From Dolomedes plantarius (lineage: Eukaryota > Arthropoda > Arachnida > Araneae > Dolomedidae), in the NCBI GenBank assembly GCA_907164885.2, contig OU015501.1, positions 58,624,119 through 58,688,118 of the forward strand: a stretch of 64,000 bases of DNA, read 5' to 3'. The translations under genes were made by a program, and so were the position numbers. Shown one piece after another: positions 47,101 through 58,070 of the stretch. The notes below the pieces were generated by a model. That model ran no database searches, was not told the origin of the DNA, and saw only the letters and a list, made by a program, of their open reading frames with translations. Positions within the stretch are counted from its first letter, which is position 1. Every line of letters begins with the position of its first letter.

Positions 47101-49096
47101 CCCCACACACACACAACACACTTACAAGAAATCATATACACAATGCTCAAAACAAATAAATTTTAAATCCACAAAATCTAAGTCTTTTAAAATCAGTAAA
47201 CACCTTAACTTGTATAAACATCTAGTAGAATCATTTAGTTTCAGATAAAGGGAGTTGTAATTTCAGGTTAAAAGAGGAATCATAAAGGAAATTCAAATTT
47301 TAAACCACAAAGATATATAATGGAATACATATAAAAACCAAGTGTAGTGCATGAAAAAATATATCAATCATCAGTAGTTGTAAATGTAATAGTGATTTAA
47401 AATAATGCGTATCACAATCAATAAAATGTTTAACTAGTAATATTTTTTATAAAGCTGAAAATCTGCTTAATCAATATAAACATAAAAACATTTCATTTGC
47501 AAATATTTTTAAATATTATATGCATGGTTCTTCATTCAAAGACACAGATAATAAAGATTGTAATGTAAATTACATGGTTGTAACATATATCTACTTATAA
47601 CATGATAATTACCCTGGATATACTTACCACATTTTCTAAATACATAGTTTCTCCAAGATAATATAAATGAAAATGAAGATGATTTACAGAAGCATATGCT
47701 CCTGGACTGTTCATACCTATTCTTAGGGTTCTAGAAAAAAAAAAATCATTAGAAAGCAGAACATGAAACATCAAATTATCACATTATTTATATTAAATTC
47801 AGGAAAGTAAGAAGGACATACGGATCATGACTCATCAAAATAGTTTCTAATGCAAGTCTTAGTCCATCAAAGTTTAGGACCTGTAAAAGTATTATCTTTT
47901 AGCAGTTCATATTTGAATGACAAAAACTAATTTAAAATTAAACTATAAAAACTTCCCATTTAAACTCAGGATAGCTTCTAAGGATATAACTTCCAAATCT
48001 GCATGTTTACAAATAATGCACGGACCATATATTAGACATATAGATACCACTAATATAAGGTACTGTGAAGATAAAGCTGAGAACAGAAGGTTAGGACTGA
48101 TGCAATTCAGATTGATTTTATTACTGTCTTGAGCCAGATTTCATATTTAAAAAAAACTAAATTATTTTAATGGTATTATTTTATTATTCCAAGGAACATT
48201 TTCAAAATAAGGATACTGTTTGATAACTTGGAATTAATTACATCCCAAGTCTTAATTCAAGATAATTAAATAATAAGTACACATTTTCAGTGCTATATAA
48301 CAAATATATCATTACCTGTGGATAGCACTTTTCAATACTGGGAACTAATAAACTGTTACAAAACTCTAGTGGACTAACATTAATGATCAAAACATTTCTA
48401 TTTGATATCTGCAATGAAATACACAATTACTTTTCATGAAATTTATCAGTAGAAAAATTCCTAATAGAATATCATATTTATAATTTACATAACATCCAAC
48501 AACTCACTTCAGAATTTTGGTCAGAATTATGCTCTTCCCAGTGAACAGGCTGGAGCTCAAAGATAATCTGTAAAACAAATTAAACGCCACAGGCTATTAG
48601 TACTGTGTGTGTGTGTAGAGTGCATAACTGCACCCTATACACACTCAAACAATTTTCTAAAAAATTTCAATTCAGTTTTGGAATACAAGAAAATAACTAA
48701 ATTTTATATTTATTTAGACAAAATTAAGTATTTTAAAAATAACATAGAACTTTTATAACTGGTTGCTTGGTTTTCTGCACTCTACAGCCATCTTTTTCAA
48801 CACAAGGGTTAAACACATCATAAAGATTATATGGCAGTGTATTTCATATATGAAAATCTATCACAGATAGAGTATGTTTTACTGAGTGAATAGGATTTTG
48901 ATGCTATCATACACAACAAATCATATACAAGGTTCTCAACCTTCACCATTCTTCCTCAACTAAGATTTTAAATAAAATTTTGCATTAGACACATATACTC
49001 AGAGTACAGTTATAAATATATGGAAATGTAAAGTACGAGAAATCTGCTTGTAAGGGAAGTATGTTTTCAGTGAAGAGCTTTCTGAGGGAGAGTATA

Positions 49097-49195
<99 letters not shown>

Positions 49196-52100
49196 TGAGA
49201 GAAAGCTAATTCATGGTGCAACAGTCCAAATTGCTTTTCAGCATTGTGGTGCCCATCTCTGCTTTCATGACTGTGGGCTTGGGGTGCCATACAGCATATG
49301 TCTTGGTCAGGTGGTCAACCTGACATGGGACCCCCAGAGTTAGTTCCCAATCATGATTGGTTCTCATTTTATCAACCCACTCAAGGGATGAAAGGCATGA
49401 GTCGACCTTGCCCAGTCGCAGGGTCAAAACCTGGACCTGTGGTATAGCAGCTTGACATCATGCTAACAGGTAGAAAATTGTAAATGCAATAATTTTACAT
49501 TTAACTTTTTGAATGACATTTAGTAAGAGTTGAGAATGCTATATCATATAAATGCATGATAGATACTGTCATAACCAAAGCACTAAGAGGTATGAAATAA
49601 GTATTTTGATAGTACAGCTGTTAGTAAATTATCTTCTCTCTCATATAAACTATGTTCATGATTGGTTCATGAACATGGCAGAAATTTATCATTTATAAAA
49701 TTGATCCTCAATCATGTAACCTTCCACTGACAGTTTACAATATAATAGAAAAGAACAAAACTCACTTCTTTCTTATCTACTTTGCCAAAATGAAATTTTT
49801 CAGGATCAAATGACATGATCACATCAGACATAAACTGTGGTTTTCTCCTCTCAAGAGCTCTTTTGATATTCAACTAAATTTAAAGAAAAATTTGACAATG
49901 TAATAACAAATAATGACAACATTTTCATATGTTTGAAAGTTAATACAAAGAGAACTTGTGTAACAGGATATACGTAATTTTTTACCTATATTTCACCAAT
50001 GTGTTACCTGAGCAATAAATCCATATTTACCGGGAATAAGTCTGGTTTCAACATCATCTAAAGTATACCTAAAATATTTATTCTTCATCTTCTCTTGCCA
50101 GCAGGATTTAAGTTTAAGATCAAACTAGAGAAAAAATTAATATGAAAATCACCAACATGCCCTTGTGTAATAAAACAATACAATTATTAAAAGTACCATT
50201 GAAAGTGTTATACTTCAATCATAACAGTCAACAAAGTAGATAAAGACATGTTTGTTTATTTCGAGTTTAATTAATCCTCTGAAAGAAATAACTTCCATGA
50301 ACCCCTTTCAAGACACTTTCTTTAAGTTCCTTCAAAGGGTCATCATGTTCAAACTGCATTGAAGAACAGTTTACAGGCAGGCTTTTATTTTATGGTTACA
50401 TAAAATTATTAGTCTGCAAATTTTTAATTTTGTTACATTAATTTTAACTAATATTTATATATACTAAAAAAAAAACTAACTAAAATTATGATTAAAATAG
50501 AAGATTACATATATTAAAGAATTAATGTGAAACAGAGCTTGTTAACCTTTTACACGCCGCACTATGATCAAAAGGTAACACAAACTATTTATTGATAAAA
50601 ATCACATTAAAACTCAAACATAAGAACTATGAGTAATTTATTTTTTCAAAAAAAAATTTTTGTATATGATTTACAACATGTTCCCAAAAGGGAACATTGG
50701 CGGGAAACACTTAGTTTTTCCACATGCTTTTGTAAAACAGGATTAATGACCTTTAAATTCAAATTTCGATTATGTGCCAAATTTCTTAGTAGTTATACGT
50801 AAATTTCTAAAAGTTATAACACAGGTATAACTTTTTTGCTTAACCTGTGTTATTTCTAAAGAAATAACACAGGTTAAGCAGAAAAATAATCGGGTTGTGC
50901 CCGTCGAGCCATGGTGGTGCTCAAGAGCTACACCAGCTAAATTTGTCAAGAGGTGCAATGAAGCTTTCAGAAGAAAAAGTTTTCCCACTAAAGTAAAAAA
51001 AATAATTATACTGTTGATGAGCAGGAATTAGTACATTTTAAAAATTTTACAATTATTTATTAGCATGTTAATCAAACAATTAAAACATCATTAGAATAAA
51101 GGAAGTAACAAATAATCTCTGTATTAAAATTCACAGCACAATAATCATATGAATGCAAGTCTAAAAAATGCAAGGAGAAAGAAAAAACTTACCAAAATTC
51201 TTTAAAACAAGAAAAAGAAAACAAAAAATAATTATTGTTCTTAGCTTTTATACTCTACGTTTTTTCTACTGTCCAGGGTAGGTGGGAAAGTATATCTCAT
51301 GCAGTCTTTTCTCACACTCAAAACATTTTTTTTCTAGTATTCTTTTGGCATACAACACAACGTCCTTGTATTGATGGCACAATATAATGTGCATCTGATT
51401 GTCTCAAAGATTCATAGAAATGTGCGTGAGGTCCAGTAACAGAGTGTATTTTCGGTTTCATGCGAAGTAAACATAAAGTTACTTCACTCCGGAAATTGAG
51501 ATGTGATAGTTCTGCTGTTGTACCTTTGGGCAAATGTAAATGCAAAATCTATCCAGCAATGACAGTCGTGTTTAGCGCATTGCTAAATAGATTCCAATAG
51601 CATTTTTTGTTTCTAAATATAGGTCGATATGATCCAAAAAGTCTGTCTAGTAAATCGACACCTCCCATTCCCTCATTATATACTTTTATCAGATGTGGCT
51701 GAGAAACATCAATTCTCTTTTTCTTTTTTTTTGTTGAGCACAGAATCGCTTGGTTTTACCGATAGACTCATGTGCCGAATAATTGAAGGCTATAGTTACT
51801 ACAGCATTGTCTTTCCATCGACAAATGTAAACTTGACCATCACTTAGGTACTAAAAATTTCCTCTTTGCCATTTTGTGGCTTCTTTTGGTGATTTGAGAA
51901 GGCATCTTCCTGTCCGAAATTCCCGAATCGTGCCAGTTGTTTTGAAACTCTTTTCAGACAACTCAGTAAACATCTTATGTGATGAGAAAAAGTTGTCAAA
52001 GACAATTTCATGCTTCTCTGAATTTTCAACACTAGATAGAAGCTCCCACACAACTCTAGATCCAGGATGAAAGTTTTCTATTTCTGAGCTTTTTTCTTTA

Positions 52101-54542
52101 TGGATTCTCATAGCTTATGAATAGCCACTGCTGGAACACAACATCCATATTTTAAAATCAAACCTCGTATAAACATAGGTTTACCTCGTATAAACATTTT
52201 AGCCGAATGAGGACCGTAACAGGGCACCATGTATTCATCTATACTCAATTTAGAATAAAAGTGATGTATCCTCTCTCAAATAAAGAAAATTGCAGAGGAA
52301 AGGAAAATAATGGGAACTCATAATCATGTGTTTTCCAACATATTATGAGCCCCTCCAATAGAGTCATAAACAACGTCTAATTATCAACAAAAACAAGTTT
52401 TTCATCGGCAGCTATGAGTAATCCACTCCAAACCCATTGGAGAACGTGTGGAGAGAGGGGGAGGGGGGGAGAACAGGAGAATTGAAAGTAGATCCAAGTC
52501 ATAAACATCTTTCGTCGACACATACTAAAACCTCTCGTATTCAGAAAATTTTTATCAATACTTCTATGCACTGTAATCAAAAGAACTTTATTATGTTGAA
52601 AAACTAACCTTTAGATGCCAATGTTCCCTTTTGGGAACATGCAAATTTTTTATCTAATAGTAACAACAAAATTTAATCTTTTTTGTTATAACTGATGTTC
52701 TATCTACAAAATGATCATTTTTAATTACTCCTAATTAATTTTAAAATCATTTATTGAATTTTGAATTTTATATGAATTTTTGAATTTTGTTCTTCGAAAA
52801 GTTAGAAAAAAAGGCCAAAATTACGATTTTTTCGCCTAGACACTATTTACTTTATTAACATAACCTCGAGGCCAAAAAATCAATCCATACATTCTTTCTA
52901 AGTGATAATTTTTGTAGAGCAATACAAATAAAATTGTATTTTTCACAGAATCTTGAAGTTGATGTTCCCTTTTGGGAACATTGGCGTGTAAAAGGTTAAT
53001 AGTTCTTTCTCTAGTTCATTTAAGAAAAAAAAATTGTTAAATCTATATTTTAAAATACATCATTTTTTTAAAAATGTGTATTTTATGTCTTATTTATTAA
53101 ACCCTTTATAGACTTGAGGTATATTTTTATGTCACAAACTGTCAACTAGTAAAGTGTTTGGGACAGATTATTCCATCCTTGATTAGGTGTCCAAAAGCTC
53201 TAAGCACAATTTTGATGCTTCTGAATACCAAATTAGAAGATAGAATAATTTGTCATAAACACTTAATCCAGCTGAAAGAAAGTGACAAAAAATGTCTTAA
53301 ATGCTTAGTGGATTAATATATCAAATAAAAATTCACTGTAATTTTTATCATTTTTAATATTTTCAATTCCCATATCAACCAGTTCATTCCTTACTGTATT
53401 TACCAAGTTCAGTAAAACCCTTCATTAATAAACACCTGCAGGACCAAAATATTTTGTTCATAAGATATGGAGTCACCTCTCCTTTATGGTGACTGAAATA
53501 ATTAAAACTTTAAATGTTACACATCAATTTCATTTTAAATTATTAAATTTAACCATCACTATATTTACTATTCTTTAGATACAAAATAATAATAATAATA
53601 ATGATAACTTTTCTACCACCCCATCATCATCTAAGTTAAATTATTAAAGTGATTCAGTAAAATTTTAAGATATTACAACAAAGCTATATTCAGTACAGCA
53701 CTAAAATTCATTAACTTTAATAAAATTTAATATGAATGTAGACAACAAAACTTCAAAAAAGCTCCTATTAAGTTATTGATAACAAAATTACCAACGAACA
53801 AACTTGTGAAAGTTAAAGCAATTAATGTCAAATGTTATCAGTAGTTTAGAAATACCTTGTAGAGTTATTAGAAGCAGTAAAGGAAATATATTTCATTTTA
53901 CACATGCTATATAAACTTCATACAGCACAAATTGTTCTTATTTTATTTATTTTTGATAGTGCAATGTACAAAATTATAAGTAACTATAAGAAGACATATG
54001 CTCTAAAGCAGTGCTCCCCAACCTTTTTATCGCCGCGGACCGGTCAACACTTAATAATTTTACCGTGGCCTGCTGAGGGGGGGGGGGGGCATTGATTGTT
54101 TTGAATTAATAATTTTAATTTAATTGTATTTAAACATGCCTTCAAAATAAAATACAGTTACACCAAAAAATGAATATAAAGTGATTTAACATTTTAACTC
54201 ACTAGAACGCTAAATCAATGAGAAATACACCACAGTAAATAAAATGGAAATAATTTAATGTTCCTTGGGCGGCCCGGTACCATTTGATCCACGGACTGGT
54301 ACTGGTACGGGTCCATGGCCCAGGGGTTGGGGACCACTGCTCTAAAGAACTTAAAAGCAATAATCTGTTAAACCTGAAGTTATTGTAGATCTATAGTAAA
54401 ATAAGAATGCATTATCATTCTTAAACCTCCAAAATGAGAAAAAAAGAAATTGAAAATGTACCTCAGAATTGTTCCCTCTCTCTGTCTGAATAACAAACTG
54501 ATGAAAATCATATGAAAATGTAGTTTCATCTTCTGTTCTCAT
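41023..54542 (-). CDS. GDPGP1: GDP-D-glucose phosphorylase 1 (11 coding exons)
   Basis: Joined, 5' to 3' on the minus strand: 54542-54462, 50124-50008, 49873-49766, 48567-48508, 48408-48316, 47880-47822, 47730-47628, 45899-45796, 45442-45291, 42481-42416, 41135-41023. All junctions are GT-AG, phases agree, and the 1056 nt give 351 residues (human about 385). GDPGP1 is a cytosolic HIT-superfamily enzyme that phosphorolyses GDP-D-glucose to GDP and glucose 1-phosphate, probably clearing a misformed nucleotide sugar. Visible marks: FRYTLDDVETRLIPGKYGFI, the RRKPQ..FDPEKFHF block, INVSPLEFCNSLLVP, the HIT motif HLHFH (H190, H192, H194) in NSPGAYASVNHLHFHFYYLG, IAHNIFMTRG, and ALCELPGHLPIK near the end. 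Introns hold a piggyBac, a piggyBac remnant, a SINE and a hAT MITE. Confidence 0.95.
41136..42415. other. GDPGP1 intron 10
   Basis: AT-rich intron. A TTAA-flanked piece around 41806-41867 was considered and rejected as a MITE. Confidence 0.5.
42416..42481 (-). CDS. GDPGP1: GDPGP1 exon 10
   Basis: 66 nt, SKDDLAFNPALCELPGHLP then IK; the most conserved C-terminal block. Donor AAAG|GTAAGC. Confidence 0.95.
42482..43809. other. GDPGP1 intron 9, proximal
   Basis: AT-rich intron with no recognised element. Confidence 0.5.
43814..44720 (-). mobile_element. piggyBac derivative with transposase N-terminus only
   Basis: TTAA at both borders (43810-43813, 44721-44724); inverted ends CCCCTTAAAGCATGAG and CCCCTTAATGCATTTG. 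The minus-strand frame 44221-43922 starts with an acidic region (SDDFEYANLSESFSDESDD) and PRLPFVANPGCSF, like the N-terminus of piggyBac transposases; the catalytic domain is absent. A Tigger-type MITE has inserted at 44300-44469. The element lies in GDPGP1 intron 9. Confidence 0.78.
44300..44469. mobile_element. Tigger-type MITE nested in piggyBac derivative
   Basis: Ends ttggctctctgtttaac (left) and, reversed, CAGTTGGCTCTCTGTTTAAC (right), next to TA on both sides (44298-44299, 44470-44471). 170 bp, non-coding. Confidence 0.8.
44725..45290. other. GDPGP1 intron 9, distal
   Basis: AT-rich; nothing recognised before the exon 9 donor. Confidence 0.5.
45291..45442 (-). CDS. GDPGP1: GDPGP1 exon 9
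   Basis: 152 nt, SVMKLVAFLQKEKIAHNIFM to IRIFVWARKSSF; matches the family's EIAHN(L/I)F.TRG and WARK segments. Donor G|GTATGT. Confidence 0.93.
45443..45795. other. GDPGP1 intron 8
   Basis: Intron between exons 8 and 9; nothing recognised. Confidence 0.6.
45796..45899 (-). CDS. GDPGP1: GDPGP1 exon 8
   Basis: 34 codons plus two bases, PVKHLIGDCYEIEDF then PSEGFAFQLLEKDKILSTT; acceptor tttttttcatgcaacatag, donor AG|GTATTA. It corresponds to the region after the HIT motif. The plus-strand open frame over this stretch is its shadow. Confidence 0.88.
45900..47627. other. GDPGP1 intron 7
   Basis: AT-rich intron with a (CT)n-T12-G14 simple repeat around 46716-46754 and a C/A-rich tract at 47090-47120. 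No gene. Confidence 0.55.
47628..47730 (-). CDS. GDPGP1: GDPGP1 exon 7 (HIT catalytic motif)
   Basis: One base plus 34 codons, TLRIGMNSPGAYASVN, then HLHFH and FYYLGETMYLENV. The alternating His residues form the HIT-type active site, in which one His becomes the guanylylated nucleophile. Confidence 0.95.
47822..47880 (-). CDS. GDPGP1: GDPGP1 exon 6
   Basis: 19 codons plus two bases, VLNFDGLRLALETILMSHD; acceptor atacttttacag, donor CC|GTATGT. Confidence 0.92.
48316..48408 (-). CDS. GDPGP1: GDPGP1 exon 5
   Basis: 31 codons, ISNRNVLIINVSPLEF to IEKCYPQ; carries the INVSPLE/LLVP strand typical of the family. Donor CAG|GTAATG. Confidence 0.93.
48508..48567 (-). CDS. GDPGP1: GDPGP1 exon 4
   Basis: 20 codons, IIFELQPVHWEEHNSDQNSE; acceptor atttgttttacag, donor GAA|GTGAGT. 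Confidence 0.9.
49098..49195. repeat. (TA)n-(TG)n compound microsatellite
   Basis: TA tract to about 49155, then (TG)13, then TA again; in GDPGP1 intron 3, adjoining the SINE-like repeat. Confidence 0.95.
49206..49470 (-). repeat. SINE-like repeat with tRNA-like head
   Basis: On the minus strand, 49470-49420 reads like a tRNA-derived promoter (GCTGCTATACCACAGGTCC, then a B-box-like GGTTTTGACCC). It is followed by tgcctttcatcccttgagtg and ggttgataaaatgagaacc, which recalls the conserved 'tttcatccctt..gggtcgataaaa' body of tRNA-derived SINEs in several invertebrates. The distal end adjoins the microsatellite 49098-49195. Family unknown. Confidence 0.55.
49766..49873 (-). CDS. GDPGP1: GDPGP1 exon 3
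   Basis: 36 codons, LNIKRALERRKPQFM to FGKVDKKE; donor GAA|GTGAGT. Matches the family's ERR.PQ and FDP..FNF-like segment. Confidence 0.93.
50008..50124 (-). CDS. GDPGP1: GDPGP1 exon 2
   Basis: Acceptor aattttttctctag; 39 codons, FDLKLKSCWQEK to KYGFIAQ; donor CAG|GTAACA. Contains the conserved block before the nucleotide-binding core. Confidence 0.93.
50125..50541. other. GDPGP1 intron 1, before piggyBac
   Basis: AT-rich intron, nothing recognised. Confidence 0.5.
50838..50879. repeat. perfect 19-bp inverted repeat (hairpin) in piggyBac
   Basis: gcttaacctgtgttatttc (50838-50856), four-base spacer, exact complement at 50861-50879. It lies between the left end and the transposase remnant of the piggyBac element. 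Confidence 0.9.
51318..52460 (-). pseudogene. piggyBac transposase, several frameshifts
   Basis: Minus-strand patches in order: WSGLLIAADEKLVF and SIGGAHNMLENT (about 52430-52330); the family signature LSIDEYMVPCYGPHSAKMFI with RGKP (about 52245-52185); then VFDNFFSSHKMFTELSEKSF and TGTIREFRTGRCLLKS (52111-51851); and the C-terminal Cys-rich part with GRCVVCQKNTRKK (51545-51318). Around 52165-52200 a short repeat duplicates the FIRGKPM codons. Multiple frame changes and stops make it inactive. Confidence 0.82.
53000..54000. other. GDPGP1 intron 1, middle
   Basis: AT-rich, with a short (AAT)n-like run near 53588. Nothing else recognised. Confidence 0.5.
54009..54339. mobile_element. hAT MITE, perfect 8-bp TSD
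   Basis: The perfect duplication ctctaaag flanks it (54001-54008, 54340-54347). Inverted ends CAGTGCTCCCCAACC and CAGTGGTCCCCAACC. Subterminal GCCGCGGACCGGT and, opposite, GGCCCGGTACC. 331 bp. This wording resembles hAT families I remember from vertebrates and arthropods, some of them spread horizontally. Confidence 0.9.
54462..54542 (-). CDS. GDPGP1: GDPGP1 coding exon 1
   Basis: Starts at ATG (MRTEDETTFSYDFHQF), 27 codons, donor GAG|GTACAT. An acceptor-like tract lies just upstream, so an earlier in-frame exon may add residues (see 55587-55654). Confidence 0.8.
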
Positions 54543-56411
54543 TGTCTTACATGGAAGTAAAAAATAAGAAAATACAAAACATTATATTTCTGAAATTAAT
54601 GAAATAATTAAGGAAAAATAATACAGATGCTAAAATTATGTGGAGAAGAAATCATGTCCAAAATGTAAGGTAATCTATATTTATAATGTTTTTCCAAAAC
54701 ACATTCTAAGAAAATAGTACAAGTAAACAAATTCCTTGTGAGTACCTAATATATTTGCTAAAATTGAGAAATTTGATGAACTGAGCTTACTCTATTATTG
54801 TGTCAAAAAAGAACCAATGATTTTGAAAGCATTTATATATTAATCCTTTGATGATGAATTTATATTTTTCTTTGTTTAAGCAAACAATATTTTATCTATC
54901 AAAGAAAATCAAATATATACTGATGCATATCAAGACCAGATATATTTTGGCTTTATATTACTAAGAGATTCAGATAAGGTTTGTATATACCAAAATTGTA
55001 TTTTCTTAACCAAGCACATGACACAAATTTTTACTAAGAAAGATATCTGTAATGGTTAACAAAGCTTGAATTTCTCCTTGAATTATGCTATATCACTACA
55101 GTTTCAATTTTTTTTTAATGTATCAAAAACTCGTTATTCACATAAAAACATATTAAGTATCGCTTTGCAGAGATCAACCTATCAGCCTCTCAGAAAGATC
55201 AGATCCACCAAATTATAAAATCACTTTTATTATCTGATTGATCAATTTCATTACTTGCTCAATTTTTTTTTTCTTATTCTCATCGTTAAAATTTTTTGAG
55301 AGAAATAATGATATTCAACAATCATGGAAAATTTAACGTAGTCTATTTATTTCAGATAGGGCCAGGAAAAAAAATATGGCATGAAAGATTTCATTAAATT
55401 AAAGTTTAGTTTACTTACCATCTTCTGTATATGATAAATACATTCCATTTACAACACTATCTTCCTCTAAGATGAATTTATATTGCTAGTTACTAATTTT
55501 TATTTCTGAGCATTTACTTAGACACATAATTCAGTTTTAACTCTAATTCGGCAATAAAAACATTATAAACAAACTTTTTAACTTACTTCGGGTTTGTAGA
55601 CTACTACTTCTGGTTGTAAAAATTCTAAAACCTCCTGTCCTTGTCTAAGTTAACCTGAAATAGATGCAAAATTATTACAAAATAAATATGGTAAGGCATC
55701 ATTATATCCTTAAAAACTATTGTCATATGAGTTCAATCTTTAATTATTCATCCACTCTTGCTATTTTGATTGATATAATTTTTGTCATATGCATTAATGA
55801 TTTCAATCATGAAAAACTATTATACACTGGGAAAAAGGTTTCTATTCCTAAAGAATATATCAGATGAGAACTTGAGAGATCCTTTACAGGATTTCAACAA
55901 ATATGAAAATCTTATCAGAAAAATTATTATAGTATTACTCACCAAATTTTTCAGGCAAACACTGAATGCCGTTAATCTAATATTTCCCAACATACTTAAA
56001 AATATGAAGTCAAATTATGCAGTCACATTAAGTAACATTTAACTCATACTACCAGAATACACTTCATGACTGTTGAATATATTTTAAGAATCATAAGATA
56101 TAAATAAATGTAAATGCACCATCACATAATTTTCATAACTTCATGAAATAAGTAATTCAGGGCCACTTAATTTGTTTAGTACATTATTATTGATTATAAA
56201 GTTTTATTGGTACAGATGTGTTAGGCGCACCTCCCTTCCAAGTTTGCTGATTTTGCGTTTGGCGTGGTAACCATGCAATTTTGGCAAGATTTTAAACAGT
56301 ACATGTATGCAGTATTTATTATTGCAGAAACAAATATTTCCGGTCAGATAGAGAAAAGATATATTTTAAATGCGATATCACACTGTAAGTTATCTGTGAC
56401 AACAAAGAGAG
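54543..56411. other. upstream of GDPGP1 exon 1
   Basis: AT-rich. Apart from the possible leader exon above, no gene or repeat is recognised. Open frames at 55664-56042 have no features. Confidence 0.45.
55587..55654 (-). CDS. possible upstream GDPGP1 exon (UTR or N-terminal)
   Basis: Donor CCCGAA|GTAAGT and acceptor tttcag at 55655 (or cttag at 55645). From 55643 down it reads QGQEVLEFLQPEVVVYKPE, which would join in frame through ACA to the Met of exon 1. No start codon is visible here and an in-frame TAA lies at 55652-55650, so it could equally be non-coding leader. Confidence 0.35.
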
Positions 56412-56419
56412 GATTACAC

Positions 56420-56598
56420 CAGTGGCGTAGCAAGAGGGGGGCAAGGGGGTCTATCATACCCCGGGCACCACTAGCAGAGGGGCGCCAAATGGTTTCCAAG
56501 ACAAATAAGATATTTTGGAAAATTTCAATTTTTATATGGGGGAGCGGCGCCAAAAAGGTATCGTGCCCCGGGCGCCAGTTATACTCGCTATGCCACTG
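56420..56598. mobile_element. short hAT MITE, 8-bp TSD
   Basis: Flanked by gattacac / gattgcac (56412-56419, 56599-56606; 7 of 8). Ends CAGTGGCGTAGCAAG and CAGTGGCATAGCGAG. Internally GC-rich blocks (ccccgggcacc, ccccgggcgcc) mirror each other. 179 bp. Confidence 0.88.
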
Positions 56599-56606
56599 GA
56601 TTGCAC

Positions 56607-57873
56607 TGATACCTTTCTTGAACAGCATTATGTTTCTTGCTATAAAACCATTGAAACCTATTACATGCACAACATAATTGCAACAATCAAGTTATTAACT
56701 CACAATCAGAGCAGTTACTCATCTCAAATGGGATAGCCAATGATCCCTCAGATAGAAATCTTAGTTTATATTGCCTAAGGGAATTTAAATGGGAAAAATT
56801 TTAAAGCCAATCCTTATAAAGACAGTGTTAATTTCCCCCAAATCATTAATAAAAGTATTGCGATCTAATACCCAAAGTCATAGCATATGAAATGCCGAAA
56901 AAATCAGAACGAGTGATATAAAGACATTTTCTTACAATTTTCTACGATGAGGGGTAGATGAAATACCTAATGTAACTATTTTTTCTAATTAAAAAAAAAA
57001 AAAAATCAACGTAAATAATTATTTCCCCTCAATACACACTGCTTAGGGTAACCACATCGATTGAAGTTTCGCAATTCTTAGTCAGGTGATGACATGAAAA
57101 AAAATTAATAGTATCAAATAACTCAAATAGTAAACGCATAAAATTTTATTAGTAATTCCCTCAGATCTGTCAAACTGAAAGAAGTGCTCCCTTAGATTTA
57201 GATCTTACCCGGTAAAAGGCGAATTTAAACAAACTGGGTAATTTATTCACATAGTGATTACGTAACAGTGATATATACACAGTGATAAAGCTACAAATTA
57301 AAATATTTCCGTGGAGAATTCGAAAAAATATCTACAAATGAGACTTGAAAATAAATTCTTAAGATCTACTTTAAGTTGTTAAAGATTACTAAACCTTTTT
57401 CAAGTGCAGCGGTGGGTAATATTTCTACAGTGCTTTAAATGACTCGCCTCCTGAGATCTAGATTAACGGTCGAAAGAAAAGCAATTTTTATTGCTTTCCC
57501 ACTTCCACCCTCTCCTCACGAAAGAATTCTGGTCACACCACTGAAGCGCAGAACTAGCGTTGTCAGAATCAGAGAGGAACTATAGATAATGAAAAAAAAA
57601 AACACGAAAAAAATGCATGGAACATGTCCTCGTGAAAGGAGTCCCTTATGAAGGGATATACATCTCCAGCGTACCCAGCTGATATGGACCCAAGTTTCTC
57701 CCATTTTGTGGGCATCTCATCATGGCATTTGCCGATAAGCATGTAGGAGGGTCCATGGCTTTTGTTTACGTTGGAGATGGATATCTTTGCATGCGAAAAT
57801 ATCATATTTAATTGTGACGCCAGTATTTACACACTTGGAAGAGATTTTGTCATTTCAGTTTCTCATATGAGTA
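56607..57873. other. intergenic, nothing recognised
   Basis: No gene or repeat supported; frames at 57516-57805 lack features. Confidence 0.45.
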
Positions 57874-58070
57874 CAGTGTCACAGTACCGGATTGAGGGGG
57901 GGGGGGGGCAACTGCCCCCGGGCAACGCGTCTGGGGAGGCGGCAAAATGGGATTGAAAAATTGATCCTTTTTTATAATTTCCTAGTGCCATAAAAATATA
58001 AATAAAACATAAAATTTAGATATCCTCAGATCACTTTCTTTTTATACTGGGCTTTTTTTTTAACTATTAA

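Larger units (their letters stand above)
50546..52995 (-). mobile_element. piggyBac element, decayed, full-length borders
   Basis: TTAA at both borders (50542-50545, 52996-52999) and inverted ends CCTTTTACACGCC. The 2.45-kb length is usual for piggyBac. Subterminal palindromes (gttcccaaaagggaac) occur near both ends. The minus strand carries a broken transposase gene. The element lies in GDPGP1 intron 1. Confidence 0.92.

Noticed and set aside
46906..47166. Plus-strand 86-codon frame ending in Pro/His repeats
   Set aside because: Low-complexity C/A-rich DNA within a GDPGP1 intron; no splice context or homology.
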